The notes beneath the pieces are model-generated. The model worked only from the letters and a program-made list of their open reading frames with translations. It was not told the origin of the DNA and did no database searches. Shown here one piece after another: positions 9,180 to 17,809 of a DNA stretch of 64,000 bases (within the stretch, counting starts at the first letter, position 1; each line of letters begins with the position of its first letter). Location: positions 1,302,001 to 1,366,000 of the forward strand of contig CP159918.1 of NCBI GenBank assembly GCA_040616305.1, written 5' to 3'. The DNA comes from UBA1876 sp003446665 (lineage in GTDB: Bacteria; Synergistota; Synergistia; Synergistales; Thermovirgaceae). Both the position numbers and the translations under genes were made by a program.

Positions 9180-10280
9180 TTACATAGTCAGGGCCTTTGG
9201 AATCAACGCTGTAAGGCACTCAGATCCCTCTGCAGTCACCAGATAGTCGTCTTCTACCCTCATGCCTCCCTCGCCGTCGAAATAAATTCCGGGTTCAAGA
9301 GTTATGACATCCCCTTCCTGCAGTACATCCTCTGATCGGGGTGAAAGATGGGGCGCTTCGTGAATCTCAAGTCCTATTCCATGTCCTAGTCCATGGGTGA
9401 AATTTTCGCCAAAGCCATAGCGCTCTATAACGTTTCGCGCCACAGCATCTATGTCGGCGGCCCTTACTCCGGGCCCTATGGCCGCGGCGGCCGCTTCCTG
9501 CGCTTCCAGAAGAACTTCCTGTTTCTTTAGCCATTCACCTTTGATCTCACCGAAAAGGAGGTTCCTGGTAACGTCACACACATACCCCGAAAAACGGGCG
9601 CCAAAGTCAACAGTCGCCCACTCTCCGCTTGCTATTTCCCGCCAGCCGGCCCTGCCATGGGGAAGTGCGCTTCTTTGACCGGAAGCTACTACAAACTCGT
9701 GGTCCTGCCATCCGCCATCAGCACCCATGGTTTTCATCGAATACTCCAGGGCGGCCGATATGTCGATTTCGCGAACCGGTTTCGGCATCTCGTTTATCAC
9801 TTTATCCAGGGCTTTCCTGGAAATACGCGCCGCCTCCAATATGTTCGCTTTTTCGAAAGAATCTTTCTTTCTCCGCAAGGAAGCAAAAACCGACGAAAAA
9901 TCTTCCAGGTCCCAGCCAGCCGCGATCTTCCGGTACATCGAAACGGGAAGCCGGTCGCCATCTAATCCTACTCGTCCTGGATCCCTTTCTTCAATCATTT
10001 CTTTTACGGTCATATAAAGCGGTCTGTTTCCCTGCATGACGATGTCGAAAGGGGACTGGGCACTTGCCTGGAGCCTGTACCGTTCATCGGTCACCAAAAG
10101 TGTTTCGTCTTTGGTTATGAAAACGGCGGCGCTGCTTCCCCTGAAGCCCGAAAAATAATAGCAATTCTGCCAGCCCAATCCCTCGAGTACCATCAGAAGG
10201 ACGCAGTCACAGCCTGATTGTTCCATCGCGTGACGCAATCTTTCGACTCTTTTTTCCAGAGGCGCTTTCGAGTTACTCAT
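9180..10280 (-). CDS. M24 family Xaa-Pro aminopeptidase/dipeptidase
   Basis: Cytoplasmic metallopeptidase that removes residues next to proline, in keeping with peptide catabolism. The 366-residue product has the creatinase-like N-terminal domain and the pita-bread catalytic domain. All five metal ligands are visible: the Asp in VDFGARF, the Asp in CDVTR, the His in GHGIGLEIHEAP, the Glu in LEPGIYF and the Glu in RVEDDYLV. The start chosen is the ATG that overlaps the preceding stop (ATGAGTAA). A frame extending 21 codons upstream would lie inside the previous gene. Aminopeptidase versus dipeptidase specificity cannot be read from sequence. Confidence 0.93.
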   Translation of the reverse strand: MSNSKAPLEKRVERLRHAMEQSGCDCVLLMVLEGLGWQNCYYFSGFRGSSAAVFITKDETLLVTDERYRLQASAQSPFDIVMQGNRPLYMTVKEMIEERDPGRVGLDGDRLPVSMYRKIAAGWDLEDFSSVFASLRRKKDSFEKANILEAARISRKALDKVINEMPKPVREIDISAALEYSMKTMGADGGWQDHEFVVASGQRSALPHGRAGWREIASGEWATVDFGARFSGYVCDVTRNLLFGEIKGEWLKKQEVLLEAQEAAAAAIGPGVRAADIDAVARNVIERYGFGENFTHGLGHGIGLEIHEAPHLSPRSEDVLQEGDVITLEPGIYFDGEGGMRVEDDYLVTAEGSECLTALIPKALTM

Positions 10281-11271
10281 GAACCTTCGGCCTTTCCAGA
10301 AGCTCCCACAGAACTTCTGTTGCGTCCTGTCGCACGTTCCCATTTACTTTGGTGAATCGGCCGATCTCTTGTGCTTCTATTCCCTGCTCCCCCAATGCCC
10401 CCAAGGCCTCCTGCAGGTTTTTGGGGGCTAGGACCGCCAAAAGAACGCCAGAGGAAATCAGGTGTCCGGGGTCAAAATTCAGGCTATCCGCACATCGACG
10501 CGTCAAGGGATGAACAGGAAGGTTCTCTTCTTCCAGCTCGAATCCAAGGCTAGTCAAACGTAGCACCTCGCTGATTCCGCCGATCAGGCCGCCTTCCGTG
10601 GGGTCATGCATGAATTTCGCCCATTTTCTAAGAACCCTCGCTTCCGGAAGCACGCTGATCCTGTTAATCCAGGTCGTTACTTCTCTTATTTCCTCAGTGC
10701 TCAGGACTACTTTCAGAAGGTCCGGCCTGTCGTTGGCCAGTATGGACATACCTTCCAGCCCCACGTGTTTCGTGGCTATCATGACGTCTCCTGGAGCGAT
10801 ATTTTCTGCCTTCAGCAGGACTTCGCCCGCTCCTATCATCGTAGCCACAATGACCGGGTAATTGTACCGGTCATTGACTTCGGTGTGCCCGCCCACCAGA
10901 GCAACACCCAGTTCAAGACATGCCTCGTGAATTTCTTCCATGATTTGCTCAAGACGTTCCAGTCTTGTCTCGGACGGGAAGATAGTTGTCGTAATCAGAT
11001 AAAGGGGGTCCCCCCCCTTGGAGGCGATGTCGTTGGCGTTAACTGTGACAAGCAGCCGGCCTGCTTTTTTTGCCGCCCCCACTATCGGATCGGAGGCAAC
11101 GATCATGTATTTCCCGGGCTCCCAATCTATTACGGCCGCATCTTCTCCTACCCTTGGCCCGATAAGAACTTCCTTCCTGACCGTCCCTGAAAAGACTAAT
11201 ACTTTTTTTTGTAAAATATCCGGTGGAAGTTTTCCCGACGGCAACGTTAGACCTGCGTCATTTCCCTTCAT
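10273..11271 (-). CDS. AIR-synthase-like (PurM/HypE fold) protein
   Basis: Member of the PurM/HypE/SelD-like ATP-binding superfamily. The N-terminal glycine-rich segment IGPRVGEDAAVIDW and the conserved ASKGGDPLYLI and GGHTEVND stretches are visible. The C-terminal AIRS-C half contains HDPTEGGLIGGISEVL. It is not PurM or SelD (no Sec/Cys catalytic loop). It also lacks the C-terminal PRxC tail of HypE, which is encoded separately at 37337. The substrate is therefore unknown. The start at 11271 follows AGAGGTGA; a GTG three codons earlier is less favoured. It overlaps queH upstream and the peptidase downstream, so it sits in the same transcript. Confidence 0.85.
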   Translation of the reverse strand: MKGNDAGLTLPSGKLPPDILQKKVLVFSGTVRKEVLIGPRVGEDAAVIDWEPGKYMIVASDPIVGAAKKAGRLLVTVNANDIASKGGDPLYLITTTIFPSETRLERLEQIMEEIHEACLELGVALVGGHTEVNDRYNYPVIVATMIGAGEVLLKAENIAPGDVMIATKHVGLEGMSILANDRPDLLKVVLSTEEIREVTTWINRISVLPEARVLRKWAKFMHDPTEGGLIGGISEVLRLTSLGFELEEENLPVHPLTRRCADSLNFDPGHLISSGVLLAVLAPKNLQEALGALGEQGIEAQEIGRFTKVNGNVRQDATEVLWELLERPKVHE

Positions 11272-11866
11272 TTTGTTCACCTCTTATGCTGAATACACAA
11301 CCACAATAATGCTGCCTGTAAAGTCCGAATTCCCTGCTTTTGCGGACCGAAAGCACGAAACCTCCCTGGCGTCTCCATATCTTGTCAATCCATGTCAAGC
11401 CATGCCTTTTTGAAACTGCCGCACCGATGGCGTTGACTATAGCCGGATCCTTCCGTGGACTGATCGTCAACGTAGTGCAGAGAGAGTCATAACCATGGTC
11501 GAGGGCGGCGCAAGCAGCTGCTTCCATCTGTTTTCTGAAACAAAGGGCGCAACGCGCCCCACCTTCATCGGCCAGCAATCCTGTCCCCTTGCACCACAGG
11601 TGGATTTCATTCAACCAATCCTGCGGATCATAAGGGCCTTCAAAAAGCTTTTTGCCCAGTAGCGCCGCTAGACGTCGGACTGCGTCCCTGCGTTTAAGGA
11701 ACTCTTTTGCAGGATGAATATTAGAGCCATAGAAATAACCGGCAACATCGTCGAACTCCCCGGCAAGCGCAGGCCATGGCACCGTCGCATCCGGAGCACA
11801 GCAAATATGAAGCATTACCCTAGAGGATTCCTTTTGTGTTTTTATTACCCGCTGTCTAGTCACCAT
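11258..11866 (-). CDS. queH: Epoxyqueuosine reductase QueH
   Basis: Last step of queuosine tRNA modification, the non-cobalamin alternative to QueG (DUF208 family). Visible cysteines fit the family: HICCAPD near the N-terminus, CALCFRKQ in the middle and HYCGCVFS at the C-terminus. These would bind an iron-sulfur cluster and a second metal. TTLTISPRKD is a further signature. It begins within the end of trmI and ends within the AIR-synthase-like start, consistent with translational coupling. The start is slightly uncertain: the ATG at 11866 gives 202 residues and a later ATG (11815) begins right at MLHICCAP. Confidence 0.93.
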   Translation of the reverse strand: MVTRQRVIKTQKESSRVMLHICCAPDATVPWPALAGEFDDVAGYFYGSNIHPAKEFLKRRDAVRRLAALLGKKLFEGPYDPQDWLNEIHLWCKGTGLLADEGGARCALCFRKQMEAAACAALDHGYDSLCTTLTISPRKDPAIVNAIGAAVSKRHGLTWIDKIWRRQGGFVLSVRKSREFGLYRQHYCGCVFSIRGEQNEGK

Positions 11867-12662
11867 TACTTAAGCCGTCTCGTCGGTGCCTCAATGATTT
11901 TTTCGCAGCAAAAATGAGGTAACCTGTATGCCCGATCATCGTGTCTTCAGGCCTCAGGCGCTGGCTGTTTACCTTGTAAGGCCTTAAAAGTATCTCAACG
12001 ACCTGAATGTCTATAAAGTTTTCTTCCTGCAGTCCTTCCAAAACCTGCGTAACCTGGTTAGTCGTAGGTACCAGGATACCAAGTCTGTGCCCCGCGGCAA
12101 GAGCCTCCCAGGCCTGCCTGAGATAATCCCGGGGGTTCGGTACGTCAAGAAAGAGTGCATCTACTTCTCTCTCGTCGAAACCGCTTTCAATGTCTTTTAC
12201 CTTGAACTCCACTCGGTCCGCGACACCCCACTTGCAACAGTTTTTTTCGGCTAGCTTCGAAAATTCCGGCCGTCGTTCATAGGAAAATACCTTTCCGTTA
12301 TCACCGACAAAATGAGCCAAAACCGAGGTCAGGCTTCCCGAGCCTGTGCCGCATTCTATAACCGTGGAACCAGGCCCGATGTTAAGCGCCAAAAGAATAA
12401 AACCGGTATCTTTTGGAAACATTATTTGGGTCTTTCTTTTAACGCGCCGGCTGAACTCATATATCGTAGGTTCGAGGAGACAAAACTCGTGCCCGAGATG
12501 TGTGGTAACACTATCGCCGGGGGACAAGTCGAGAATATGGTCATGCAAAATAACCCCCAAACGGGTATCCTGTTTAGAGCCTTTTTCAAGCTGGATCAAA
12601 AAAGTATCACCCTTTTCAGGGGACCATAGAAATATCAGGTCTCCCTGTTTGAGTACGGCCAT
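11856..12662 (-). CDS. trmI: tRNA (adenine-58-N1)-methyltransferase TrmI
   Basis: SAM-dependent methyltransferase making m1A58 in the T-loop of tRNA. The 268-residue protein has a small N-terminal beta domain (GDLIFLWSPEKGDTFLI). A Rossmann catalytic domain follows, with the SAM loop VIECGTGSGSLTSVLA and the acidic VFSYERRPEF. DALFLDVPNPRDYL carries the catalytic-region Asp-Pro. The start is set at the ATG six bases after AGGAGTG. It lies between the HD-GYP gene and queH; queH is also a tRNA-modification gene. Confidence 0.94.
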   Translation of the reverse strand: MAVLKQGDLIFLWSPEKGDTFLIQLEKGSKQDTRLGVILHDHILDLSPGDSVTTHLGHEFCLLEPTIYEFSRRVKRKTQIMFPKDTGFILLALNIGPGSTVIECGTGSGSLTSVLAHFVGDNGKVFSYERRPEFSKLAEKNCCKWGVADRVEFKVKDIESGFDEREVDALFLDVPNPRDYLRQAWEALAAGHRLGILVPTTNQVTQVLEGLQEENFIDIQVVEILLRPYKVNSQRLRPEDTMIGHTGYLIFAAKKSLRHRRDGLSNGD

Positions 12663-12706
12663 AAAAATCACTCCTGTCAATCGCAAAAAAGGGTTCTATA
12701 TCGCGG

Positions 12707-14854
12707 CTACGTGGTTTCCAAAGACGATTCGTATATTTCGTTCATTCTATCTTCATGGCTTGCATAAATTTCTATGATTTGGGGGTCGAAGTGGGAAGGC
12801 ATAACCCTTCCGTCTCCTCCAAGGATGATACTGCAGGTCTGCTCATGAGAACATGCTTCCTTGTAAGACCGTTGCATGCGCAATGCGTCGTAGGTGTCAG
12901 CGAGAGCCACGATTCTGGCCTCTATCGGAATTTCTTCGCCCTTCTTTCCAAATGGATACCCGGACCCATCCCACTTTTCGTGGTGATAAAGGCATATATC
13001 CTTTGCTATTTTGAGCCAATTGGCATCTCCAAGAATTTCGGCTCCCCAGACAGTATGAAGCTTTACCGTGTCAAACTCTACCTCATCAAGAGGACCTTTT
13101 TTTGAAAGTATTTCCGCAGGTACTTTGAGTTTGCCAATATCGTGGAGTCTGGAAAAAAGAGCCACATCCTCGACCCGCCTTCTTGAAAAACCAAGGCTGG
13201 TTCCAATAAAACGACAATAACGTTCCATCCTTTCGAGGTGTTCCGCTGTTTCTTCGTGATAAATCGCTGTCAGGTTTTGCATCCTCGCAGTAAGATACTG
13301 GTACGAATGCCTGAGTTCCTCCAGCGCTTGATGGGTATTCAACATACCACCTATATGAGCTGCTATTGGTATTAAAAGATCAATCAAGTCCTCGTCTTCC
13401 GGGTGCCTGGTACGCCAGCCTATGGCAAGGCTGCCCACGGCTTTCCCCATGTGAAACATCGGGATGTCGATTTCACTTTTGACCTCCGGGTCAAGGGAGG
13501 CGAAAAGCCCTTTGATTTGCGCGTTTTCAAACCAAACAGGGCTGCCCTGCTGAGCCGCACTTCCGATCACACCTGAAGCAGCGGGAATTTTTACGCCGGC
13601 AATAGCGTTTCCAAAACCGCTTGAGACGTATATGTGAATATCCTCCCCTTCGAGCTTTCCGATCAGGACCCCGTAGGCCCCCGTAACGTCCCTTAAAGCC
13701 TCGGCGATGAGCTCAAGACCTCTTCGGAACCCGGTATCCATGGTGACCGTCCTGGAAACTTCAAGTATCCGTCTCCAGATGCTGTCCCTCGCGGTTAAAG
13801 CCTCGTTTGCTAAAAGAAGGGATTTGTTCAGCGACGCAAGTTCCTCGCTGCCAGAGATGAGTTTCTCCTGTTGTAAAACATAACTTTGAAGGGCGCTCGA
13901 AAGAGTCTGGGAAAAAACCCTGACCTCCCTGATTTTGCTACGGGAATTGATTTCCCTTATCCCGCCCGCCAAAGCGGAAACTGTCGTTGCCAAATCCCTT
14001 GATGTGGTGGATCTGAACAACTTGTCCTGCATCTTCATGGCAAGTTTGCTGACCTTGTCCATTGGGTCGAGGATAAGTCTGGATACCAGAAGAGCAGCAG
14101 CCCAGAGGACTACAATGATAAACAGCTCGAGCGCCACCGTAATTGAAAGGCGTGAAAAAAGCAAAAGTAGAATATGCCTTAAGGGATACATAATATACAT
14201 TTTTAATTGACCGAATACCGCTGCAGCACCTTTTCCCCAAAAGACACTGCCTGACTGGTTGACATACCACCCCGACGAGCTTTCCTGAAGATTTTCTCCC
14301 CCCAAGTCGGTGGGATCTGAAAAAAAGCCTGGAGGATTTTCCCAGAGTACGCGTCCTTGCAAGTCAGTCATCAGAAAATTTACGCCATTCATGGAGGACA
14401 TGTTCTTGAAAGGCCCTGAAAACGCGGGCGACATCCCTAAAAAAAACACATGGCCTGCAATATTAGTTCTTTTCGCAATGACAAATTCTTCTTCCGAAGG
14501 TCCCGTCTTTAAAAGGGACCATTCTTGTGGTAATAAGGCCGGTTCGATCAATTCCGGGGTTTCACCCACAAGTATTTCAGCCGAAGCGCCTTTTTCGATG
14601 CCCAAAAAACGAACGTTAAAATACGGTTGTTCCATAGCCTCATAACCGTCGCTCAAAATTAAAGGAAGATCCCCCTCGAGCCTTGCTAATTCCCGCTCTA
14701 TTTCGATTGAGACCGCCGGAAGTACCGCATAGATCACGCTTTCAAGTTCCGAAAGCTGGCGACGCGCCTCCAGCACAGTACTAACCACAAGATGAGTGGT
14801 AACCACAAGCACTAAAAAAACAATCAAGATAGTGAAAATTCTTCGAATCTTCAT
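12707..14854 (-). CDS. Membrane sensor with GAF and HD-GYP domains
   Basis: Predicted cyclic-di-GMP phosphodiesterase with its own sensory half. Order from the start: a transmembrane helix (about residues 5-25), about 210 extracytoplasmic residues, and a second transmembrane helix (about 235-262, ITVALELFIIVVLWAAAL). A HAMP-like/coiled segment, a GAF domain (about 365-520) and an HD-GYP domain (about 545-715) follow. Catalytic signatures are HDIGKLKVP and HHEKWDGSGYP, with RIVALADTYDALR after them. The start at 14854 has AGGA upstream; longer in-frame options exist to 14941. It heads a run of genes (trmI, queH, AIRS-like, M24 peptidase) with gaps of 45 bp or less. Confidence 0.9.
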   Translation of the reverse strand: MKIRRIFTILIVFLVLVVTTHLVVSTVLEARRQLSELESVIYAVLPAVSIEIERELARLEGDLPLILSDGYEAMEQPYFNVRFLGIEKGASAEILVGETPELIEPALLPQEWSLLKTGPSEEEFVIAKRTNIAGHVFFLGMSPAFSGPFKNMSSMNGVNFLMTDLQGRVLWENPPGFFSDPTDLGGENLQESSSGWYVNQSGSVFWGKGAAAVFGQLKMYIMYPLRHILLLLFSRLSITVALELFIIVVLWAAALLVSRLILDPMDKVSKLAMKMQDKLFRSTTSRDLATTVSALAGGIREINSRSKIREVRVFSQTLSSALQSYVLQQEKLISGSEELASLNKSLLLANEALTARDSIWRRILEVSRTVTMDTGFRRGLELIAEALRDVTGAYGVLIGKLEGEDIHIYVSSGFGNAIAGVKIPAASGVIGSAAQQGSPVWFENAQIKGLFASLDPEVKSEIDIPMFHMGKAVGSLAIGWRTRHPEDEDLIDLLIPIAAHIGGMLNTHQALEELRHSYQYLTARMQNLTAIYHEETAEHLERMERYCRFIGTSLGFSRRRVEDVALFSRLHDIGKLKVPAEILSKKGPLDEVEFDTVKLHTVWGAEILGDANWLKIAKDICLYHHEKWDGSGYPFGKKGEEIPIEARIVALADTYDALRMQRSYKEACSHEQTCSIILGGDGRVMPSHFDPQIIEIYASHEDRMNEIYESSLETT

Positions 14855-15049
14855 GTGTACCATCCTGTTTTCGGGTTTCATGGCCCGACCTGCAAGCAAA
14901 AAAAAACAGGTACGTCTCAATGTCCAAATCATCGCATTCAAGGTGGTTTTCTTTTCAAAGCTTCATCCTGAGAAAGCAGTAGTTTTTATTGTACACGAAA
15001 GGAACACAATATGAAAGCTTTCAACCGCCGAGAAAATTTCGAACGGTTC

Positions 15050-15898
15050 CTATCGCAGTCTGAAACTCACTGGTACAAGAACTTCTTCCGGTGCCTCAGG
15101 GCTGAAAGTCCACCGTTTCACCGCTTCGACAGCCGTCTTGTCGAGCGAGGCATGGCCGCTGGATATTTCAATAAAAACGTCCATCACGGCTCCAGAATCA
15201 TAAAGGACTGCACGCAGCAACACATCTCCTTCCTCCCCCTTGCGCCTTGAAACAAGGGGATATAAGGGCGGGACTTTTTTTATTATGAGGTCGTCGGTAA
15301 TTAATGGCAGGTCCGTCACTGAAGCATCGTCTTTACCCTGGATACCGTATGTTCTAGCCTTTCCTTCAGAACCATCGCCGTGGCTTCTGTCTCCAGATTC
15401 GGTTTCGGTCACAGCTGCCCTATTGGAGGCATTCATTTCGCTATCCTGCCTTTTTGCCTTATCCTGTGTCTCGGTTTGTTTCAGAGTTTTTTCTTCTTCT
15501 TTTTCATCTGATACCTTCTCTTTTTTTTGTTTCACGGCTGTTGAGGAAATTATTGCTGTTTCTGCAGAATTTTCCTGTTTTCCATCCACAGGATCGTTCA
15601 GATGTTTTTTTTGCACAGGATTTGCCGTACCATTTGACGTTTTATCCTGAAAACTTTTTTCATTCTTCAGAGTCTTTTGGGGCTCATCTAAAGCCTTGGC
15701 AATTTCCTCTCGAAAGACTTCGCCTTCCCTCGTTAAAGGTACTTCCGCCTTGGACTGACCCGAATAAGACACCAATCTGACGTGAGGATATTGTCTGACT
15801 GAGATTTGGGCATTGCTCATCGGCACACGGCTCAAGAGGCAAAAAAACAATGCATGAAGTAAAAGACTCAGCAGGATGGAGACCCCATAACGGTTCAC
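15050..15898 (-). CDS. tonB: TonB family energy-transducing protein
   Basis: Spans the periplasm to pass proton-motive force from ExbBD to outer-membrane receptors. The 282-residue product has an N-terminal inner-membrane anchor (about residues 7-24) and a long Lys/Glu/Ser-rich linker. The globular C-terminal TonB domain follows from about PPLYPLVSRRKGEEGDVLL to the end, including SSGHASLDKTAVEAVKRWTF. The linker is Glu/Lys-rich rather than Pro-rich, unlike the classical E. coli protein. It overlaps exbD by four bases. Its presence implies an outer membrane. Confidence 0.93.
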   Translation of the reverse strand: MNRYGVSILLSLLLHALFFCLLSRVPMSNAQISVRQYPHVRLVSYSGQSKAEVPLTREGEVFREEIAKALDEPQKTLKNEKSFQDKTSNGTANPVQKKHLNDPVDGKQENSAETAIISSTAVKQKKEKVSDEKEEEKTLKQTETQDKAKRQDSEMNASNRAAVTETESGDRSHGDGSEGKARTYGIQGKDDASVTDLPLITDDLIIKKVPPLYPLVSRRKGEEGDVLLRAVLYDSGAVMDVFIEISSGHASLDKTAVEAVKRWTFSPEAPEEVLVPVSFRLR

Positions 15899-16278
15899 TG
15901 GGTACGCACATCCTCCACCGCAAGGTCGAGGTGATTAACCCCCACCTTCCCAAGAGCGTCTAGAAGTTCGACTACCACTCCATAGGCAGACTCCTTGTCT
16001 GCTTTTATAAGCACCAACCTGTCGCCGACCGCATGCTCCAGGGCACTTGCTATGTCATTGGGACTCATCCTGCTACCTTCAAAAAAAACATTGCCTTCTT
16101 TGGTGATAGTGATAACCAGGGGAGAACCTTCGACTGGACTCCCCTTTGCCGCAGGCAGATCGACCCGTATTCCTGATGCGATAAAAGACGTGGTAAGCAC
16201 AAAAAAGACAATTAACATGAAAAGTACATCTATAAGGGGTGTCAGTTCGATTTCAGTCGAATACCTTCTCTTTTTCAT
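15895..16278 (-). CDS. exbD: ExbD/TolR biopolymer transport protein
   Basis: Inner-membrane partner of ExbB in the TonB motor. It has one transmembrane helix starting ELTPLIDVLFMLIVFFVLTT. The Asp inside the helix (LTPLIDVLF) is the conserved proton-carrying residue. A periplasmic domain follows, with VDLPAAKG. The start is placed at the ATG behind GGAGGG, giving 127 residues, a normal length. It overlaps the end of the binding-protein gene by 26 bp and the start of tonB by four. Confidence 0.94.
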   Translation of the reverse strand: MKKRRYSTEIELTPLIDVLFMLIVFFVLTTSFIASGIRVDLPAAKGSPVEGSPLVITITKEGNVFFEGSRMSPNDIASALEHAVGDRLVLIKADKESAYGVVVELLDALGKVGVNHLDLAVEDVRTQ

Positions 16279-17167
16279 TGACTTCGAACCCTCCAACAAC
16301 ACCGGTAACCACGTTTACAAGTTCTTCCGCCGCCACCGCGACCCTGGGTCCCGGGTGGAAAAGGCTATCCGCAGAGACTGTTGCAATGCGCCCTCTTTTT
16401 AAAGCCTTGACCGGGAGACCCTTGAGAACCGTCTCCAGATCTTTTTCTGAAAAGGTCATTCCCGTCGACGCGGAAGCTATTACAAGGACATCCGGATCGC
16501 GAACCAAAAGGCCTTCACGGTCGATAACAGGAAAAGCATATCTTAAGTCCCCTGCCGCATTTGGAAGCCCTATTGCCTGCAAAATGTCATCAATGTAATT
16601 GTAACCCCCGGCTACCGTAAGCGGATCATGCCACACTACAACCATGACAGAAGGGGGGCGGCCACGGTAGACTTTTTCGACGGTACCTTTCACGTATTCA
16701 AGTTCTTTAAGGATGTTTTTCCAGGTTTTTTCCGCTGCCTCCGGGTTTCCCAGTTCAGCAGCTATACGTTCCAATGCCGTGCGGATATCATCGAGTCTCT
16801 CGTGTACTACTAAAGAGAGGGTCCTTATGCCCAGATTCTCGAGGCGCTCCAGAAGATCGGAATGGAACGTTCCCACGCCTATTACGAGGTCCGGCTTAAT
16901 GACAAGTATCTTCTCAAGTGAAGGATCGTAATATCCTCCTACTTTCGGAAGTCTCTTAACTTCCTCAGGGTAAAGGTCATAATCCGTAACGCCTGCTACA
17001 TTGTCGCCAAAACCCATTGCGAAGAGCGATTCCGTTATGCTGGGCGCAAGAGATACTATCCTGGGTTTCCTTTTACCGACTGAAAAACCTGGCTCAGGGT
17101 AAAAACAGAAGGTTAATGTTGTTAGGGCTGCCAAAAGAAAAATGATAATCCTGCTGGTTTTCTTCAC
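16253..17167 (-). CDS. BtuF/FepB-like periplasmic binding protein
   Basis: Helical-backbone metal/cobalamin-type substrate-binding protein of an ABC importer. The 304-residue product has a signal peptide (hydrophobic about residues 6-22). The family opening RIVSLAPSITESLFAMGFGD follows, then VGGYYDPSLEKILVIKPDLVIG and the C-terminal GRIATVSADSLFHPGPRV. No permease or ATPase gene lies nearby. Instead it is embedded between exbB and exbD, overlapping both, so its expression is tied to the TonB motor. Vitamin B12 or an iron chelate are the likely ligands by family, but the sequence does not decide. Confidence 0.88.
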   Translation of the reverse strand: MKKTSRIIIFLLAALTTLTFCFYPEPGFSVGKRKPRIVSLAPSITESLFAMGFGDNVAGVTDYDLYPEEVKRLPKVGGYYDPSLEKILVIKPDLVIGVGTFHSDLLERLENLGIRTLSLVVHERLDDIRTALERIAAELGNPEAAEKTWKNILKELEYVKGTVEKVYRGRPPSVMVVVWHDPLTVAGGYNYIDDILQAIGLPNAAGDLRYAFPVIDREGLLVRDPDVLVIASASTGMTFSEKDLETVLKGLPVKALKRGRIATVSADSLFHPGPRVAVAAEELVNVVTGVVGGFEVNEKEKVFD

Positions 17168-17781
17168 TCCGGCGCACTATCCCCCCTGAGCATTTTTTCC
17201 CTGAGCAGAAAGTCCAGGCCTCTCCAAAGAGTCTCTTCATTACGCTCCACCCTGCTTACAAGGTAGGCATGACAAAGGATAACCGGTACCGCAAGAGAAA
17301 GTCCCGCAACCGTAGTCAAAAGGGCTTTCCATATCCCATCGGCCATAACCTGCATGTTCGCCCCACTCATGGCCGGAAGGTTTCGGAAAACGTCTATCAT
17401 CCCAAGGATCGTTCCCAAAAGTCCCAAAAGCGGTGCTACCCTGGCTATAACGGAAAGAAAGCCAAGCCCCCGTTCCCAACGGTAAAGCTCCCTGCGAACT
17501 TCCTGTTCGGCAAGGCTTCTGATCGCTTCCGCGTCTGCGCCCCAATGCATTATGGCAACGCGGAACACTCTGTGGAGCGAACTTTCCTTTTCTTTTACAA
17601 GGACCATCGCTTCCTTTTTTTCGCCCTTGTAGAGGTGTTCCCCAAGTGCAAGTTCAAGCGCCTCGGGATCCGTAGAAGCTGACCGATAGAACCATAACCT
17701 CTCTAAAACTATGGCTGCTGCAAGTATCGAAAGTCCCGTTATCACCCAAATTACCGGGCCGCCCGCGGATAATACCGTCAT
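17164..17781 (-). CDS. exbB: ExbB/TolQ/MotA proton channel family protein
   Basis: Inner-membrane channel-forming component that energises TonB. The 205-residue protein has three hydrophobic helices: about residues 8-27, then two in the C-terminal half. The typical motif ARVAPLLGLLGTILGMIDVF is visible, followed by ADGIWKALLTTVAGLSLAVP. GGAGG stands nine bases before the ATG. It begins 28 bp after the transketolase stop, so it is likely co-transcribed from there, and it overlaps the binding-protein gene by four bases. TolQ or MotA function is less likely because exbD and tonB follow. Confidence 0.94.
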   Translation of the reverse strand: MTVLSAGGPVIWVITGLSILAAAIVLERLWFYRSASTDPEALELALGEHLYKGEKKEAMVLVKEKESSLHRVFRVAIMHWGADAEAIRSLAEQEVRRELYRWERGLGFLSVIARVAPLLGLLGTILGMIDVFRNLPAMSGANMQVMADGIWKALLTTVAGLSLAVPVILCHAYLVSRVERNEETLWRGLDFLLREKMLRGDSAPE

Positions 17782-17809
17782 GCGAAAACCTCCAATACAA
17801 AAATGGGGC

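Noticed and set aside
10273..11271. A second hypE or selD for the AIR-synthase-like gene
   Set aside because: It lacks the C-terminal cysteine of HypE and the catalytic Sec/Cys loop of SelD.
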